Shown piece after piece: positions 62,401 to 64,000 of a DNA stretch of 64,000 bases. The notes under the pieces were generated by a model, which was given only the letters and a program-made list of their open reading frames with translations, ran no database searches and was not told the origin of the DNA. This DNA is from Nymphalis io (Eukaryota > Arthropoda > Insecta > Lepidoptera > Nymphalidae). The stretch is taken from positions 8,618,001 through 8,682,000 of the forward strand of contig NC_065904.1 of the NCBI RefSeq assembly GCF_905147045.1. Reading direction: 5' to 3'. Each line of letters begins with the position of its first letter. Positions within the stretch are counted from its first letter, which is position 1. The position numbers were made by a program, and so were the translations under genes.

Positions 62401-64000
62401 TGTAAATAAAATGAAAACTATTTTAGTATCTTATGTTGCCGGTTATAAAAGGAAGTGATTCGAACGTAATTTAATGCAAACAAACTCGGTAACCAGTTAG
62501 AAGTCGTTTCAGATAGAACACCGATCAAGCGATGATTAGCATGTTAATATATTCAGAGCGATCCGTATAATCGGGCGAGGTAGTGATATTAACCTCATTT
62601 GAAATTAACGCGGACGTGATAGACATCGGGGTTTTCTAGTCATATTTATAAAAATCTGAATTATTTGTAACGTTATAAAAAGACAAACCGGCATCAATTT
62701 ATATAGTCTAAAAATAAATGCGTCACGAATATGCTGTTGATAAAAAAGGAGTAGTGTCGATCGCTTTGATAAAGGTGGCAAGTGTGATATTTATAATATA
62801 TATATTATCTATTTGCCTACCTAACACTTTATTGTATTATTTATATTGTTTTTGTCGAATCCAAAGTTTAAAATTTTAATAACTTTGATGTAAAATGTTT
62901 TATTGCATTTTAAAACCATTCTGATTTACATTAGGTAAAATATTACTTAAATATCAATCTATTTTTAAAATACATATTGTTACATTTTAGTTTTGAAATA
63001 GATTTAAGCGTAAATTTAAATTTGGAATACACTATATGTTGTATTTCAATACTATTAAATTATATGAAACTAGAATTAGACAAATTAAAGTACAATTTAT
63101 TAAGCGATATGAATATGAGTTAATATAACATTTTGTAACAAGGATTTCTCACAAACAAGTTAAGCCAACTTCGTAACAGTTGACACGAGAGATTACAAAA
63201 AGGCATTGACACAGAAAGATAGGAAAGAAAACAAGTAAAACACAATGTCAGAGTCAATGGCCGGATTGAAGTGAAGAATTTTAAATTGATACCGTCTTTA
63301 ATTATCGCGCTTTGCTCATAAAGTTTTCCGGTTAGAGGGCGAACGTTAAATTGATTCCGCGAGCACTTTAGAAAATTTTTAGAACCCTTGACAGTGATTA
63401 ATGAAAGGAATTCGGGGGACTGCGACGTGTTCACTCGACGTGTTCCCCTCGAAGGAAGCAAAGGGAGACGTTCCCTTCTCCGCGTCTATATCTACACACA
63501 CAGGCATAGTGAAGCAATTTACTTTGTCATAAAATATAGCGGTTACAATAATATCTCATTGCTCAAGCAGCTGCTGAGCTGTCGCTGGCGTAATTTGATG
63601 TGGTTAAGCGTGATGAGTTCGTAAGTGTTGCGATTCAAACGAAGCTGGTGCAACAACGCCGTGTCACGTTTTTGATTAATGATGTATGCATTACAAGGTG
63701 ATTCTGTAAGCAGGTGCATGGTTTCAGCATAATAATAATATTACCTACCGCATGACATAATGACATTCTCATACATTAAAAGAAATACAAAACTGTTTAA
63801 ATTTCCACATTCCTTTATATTTTATGTTTCTTGGACTTGAATGCTTTAATAAATGTAGTTTTTATTACGGTTTTAAAATACACTATAAGAAAATTAGTAA
63901 GAAAATTCATGAGTTTTGTAAATGAATGACCTTTTGACCACTTGAGATATCAACATCCATTACCAAACATCAAGTAAGCAGTGCAAATTAGAGCGTTACT
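56480..64000. other. Noncoding sequence to the window edge
   Basis: AT-rich with GC-richer islands at about 58010-58100, 59040-59230, 59880-60120, 61530-61710 and 63380-63480. No exon, tRNA or repeat family was recognised with confidence. Confidence 0.45.

Larger units (their letters stand above)
16697..64000 (-). other. sbb: Giant sbb intron and upstream region (at least 47 kb)
   Basis: The region begins at the acceptor of the 16573-16696 exon and runs past the right edge. No exon with recognisable homology was found on either strand. It contains transposable elements and repeats (listed), two candidate recursive splice sites on the - strand, a candidate alternative first exon near 40.4 kb and several GC-richer islands. 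That it is all sbb intron is an inference: upstream exons of sbb could lie within it unseen if poorly conserved. Confidence 0.55.

Noticed and set aside
1..64000. CRISPR arrays, bacterial operons, rRNA genes or integrated viral genes
   Set aside because: No regular short direct repeats with spacers, no rRNA-like sequence and no viral protein frames were seen; the only intact mobile protein is the Tc1-like transposase.

Overview
This looks like a piece of a lepidopteran (probably butterfly) nuclear genome. It is AT-rich, its genes are split by GT-AG introns, and it is peppered with tRNA-derived SINEs, non-LTR retrotransposon tails and a Tc1-type DNA transposon of the kinds common in Lepidoptera. 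Nothing is bacterial or viral, and there is no operon structure.

Only two host genes are supported, arranged tail to tail. At the left edge (305-666, + strand) is the last coding exon of an ANKLE1/LEM-3 type GIY-YIG endonuclease. From 4631 rightwards, on the - strand, lies the 3' part of scribbler (sbb, also called brakeless; homolog of vertebrate ZNF608/ZNF609), a nuclear transcriptional co-regulator. Eight sbb coding exons join in consistent phase into 2271 nt (756 residues plus stop): 16573-16696, 8660-8747, 7764-8496, 7140-7349, 6343-6453, 5914-6236, 5266-5419 and 4631-5158. The 3' UTR probably reaches about 2100, where poly(A) signals of the two genes face each other.

Everything right of 16696 (over 47 kb) reads as one giant sbb intron or the gene's upstream region. 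I found no further clearly conserved coding exon there. It holds an intact 1.62-kb Tc1-like transposon (27727-29348, transposase of 339 residues with DD34E), nested SINEs, a 72-bp-arm inverted repeat (34068-34352), a 186-bp tandem duplication (36311-36682) and several GC-richer islands.

The most interesting signal is two near-perfect recursive-splicing (ratchet) sites on the sbb strand, at 32657/32656 and 48157/48156. In each, a polypyrimidine-CAG acceptor directly abuts a GTAAG donor. They lie 15.96 kb and then 15.50 kb upstream of the 16696 exon, an even spacing typical of stepwise removal of giant introns. A GC-rich patch at about 40.4-40.6 kb carries a possible alternative first exon: arthropod initiator, ATG, 12 codons and a phase-0 donor compatible with the 16696 exon. 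These are inferences from sequence only.
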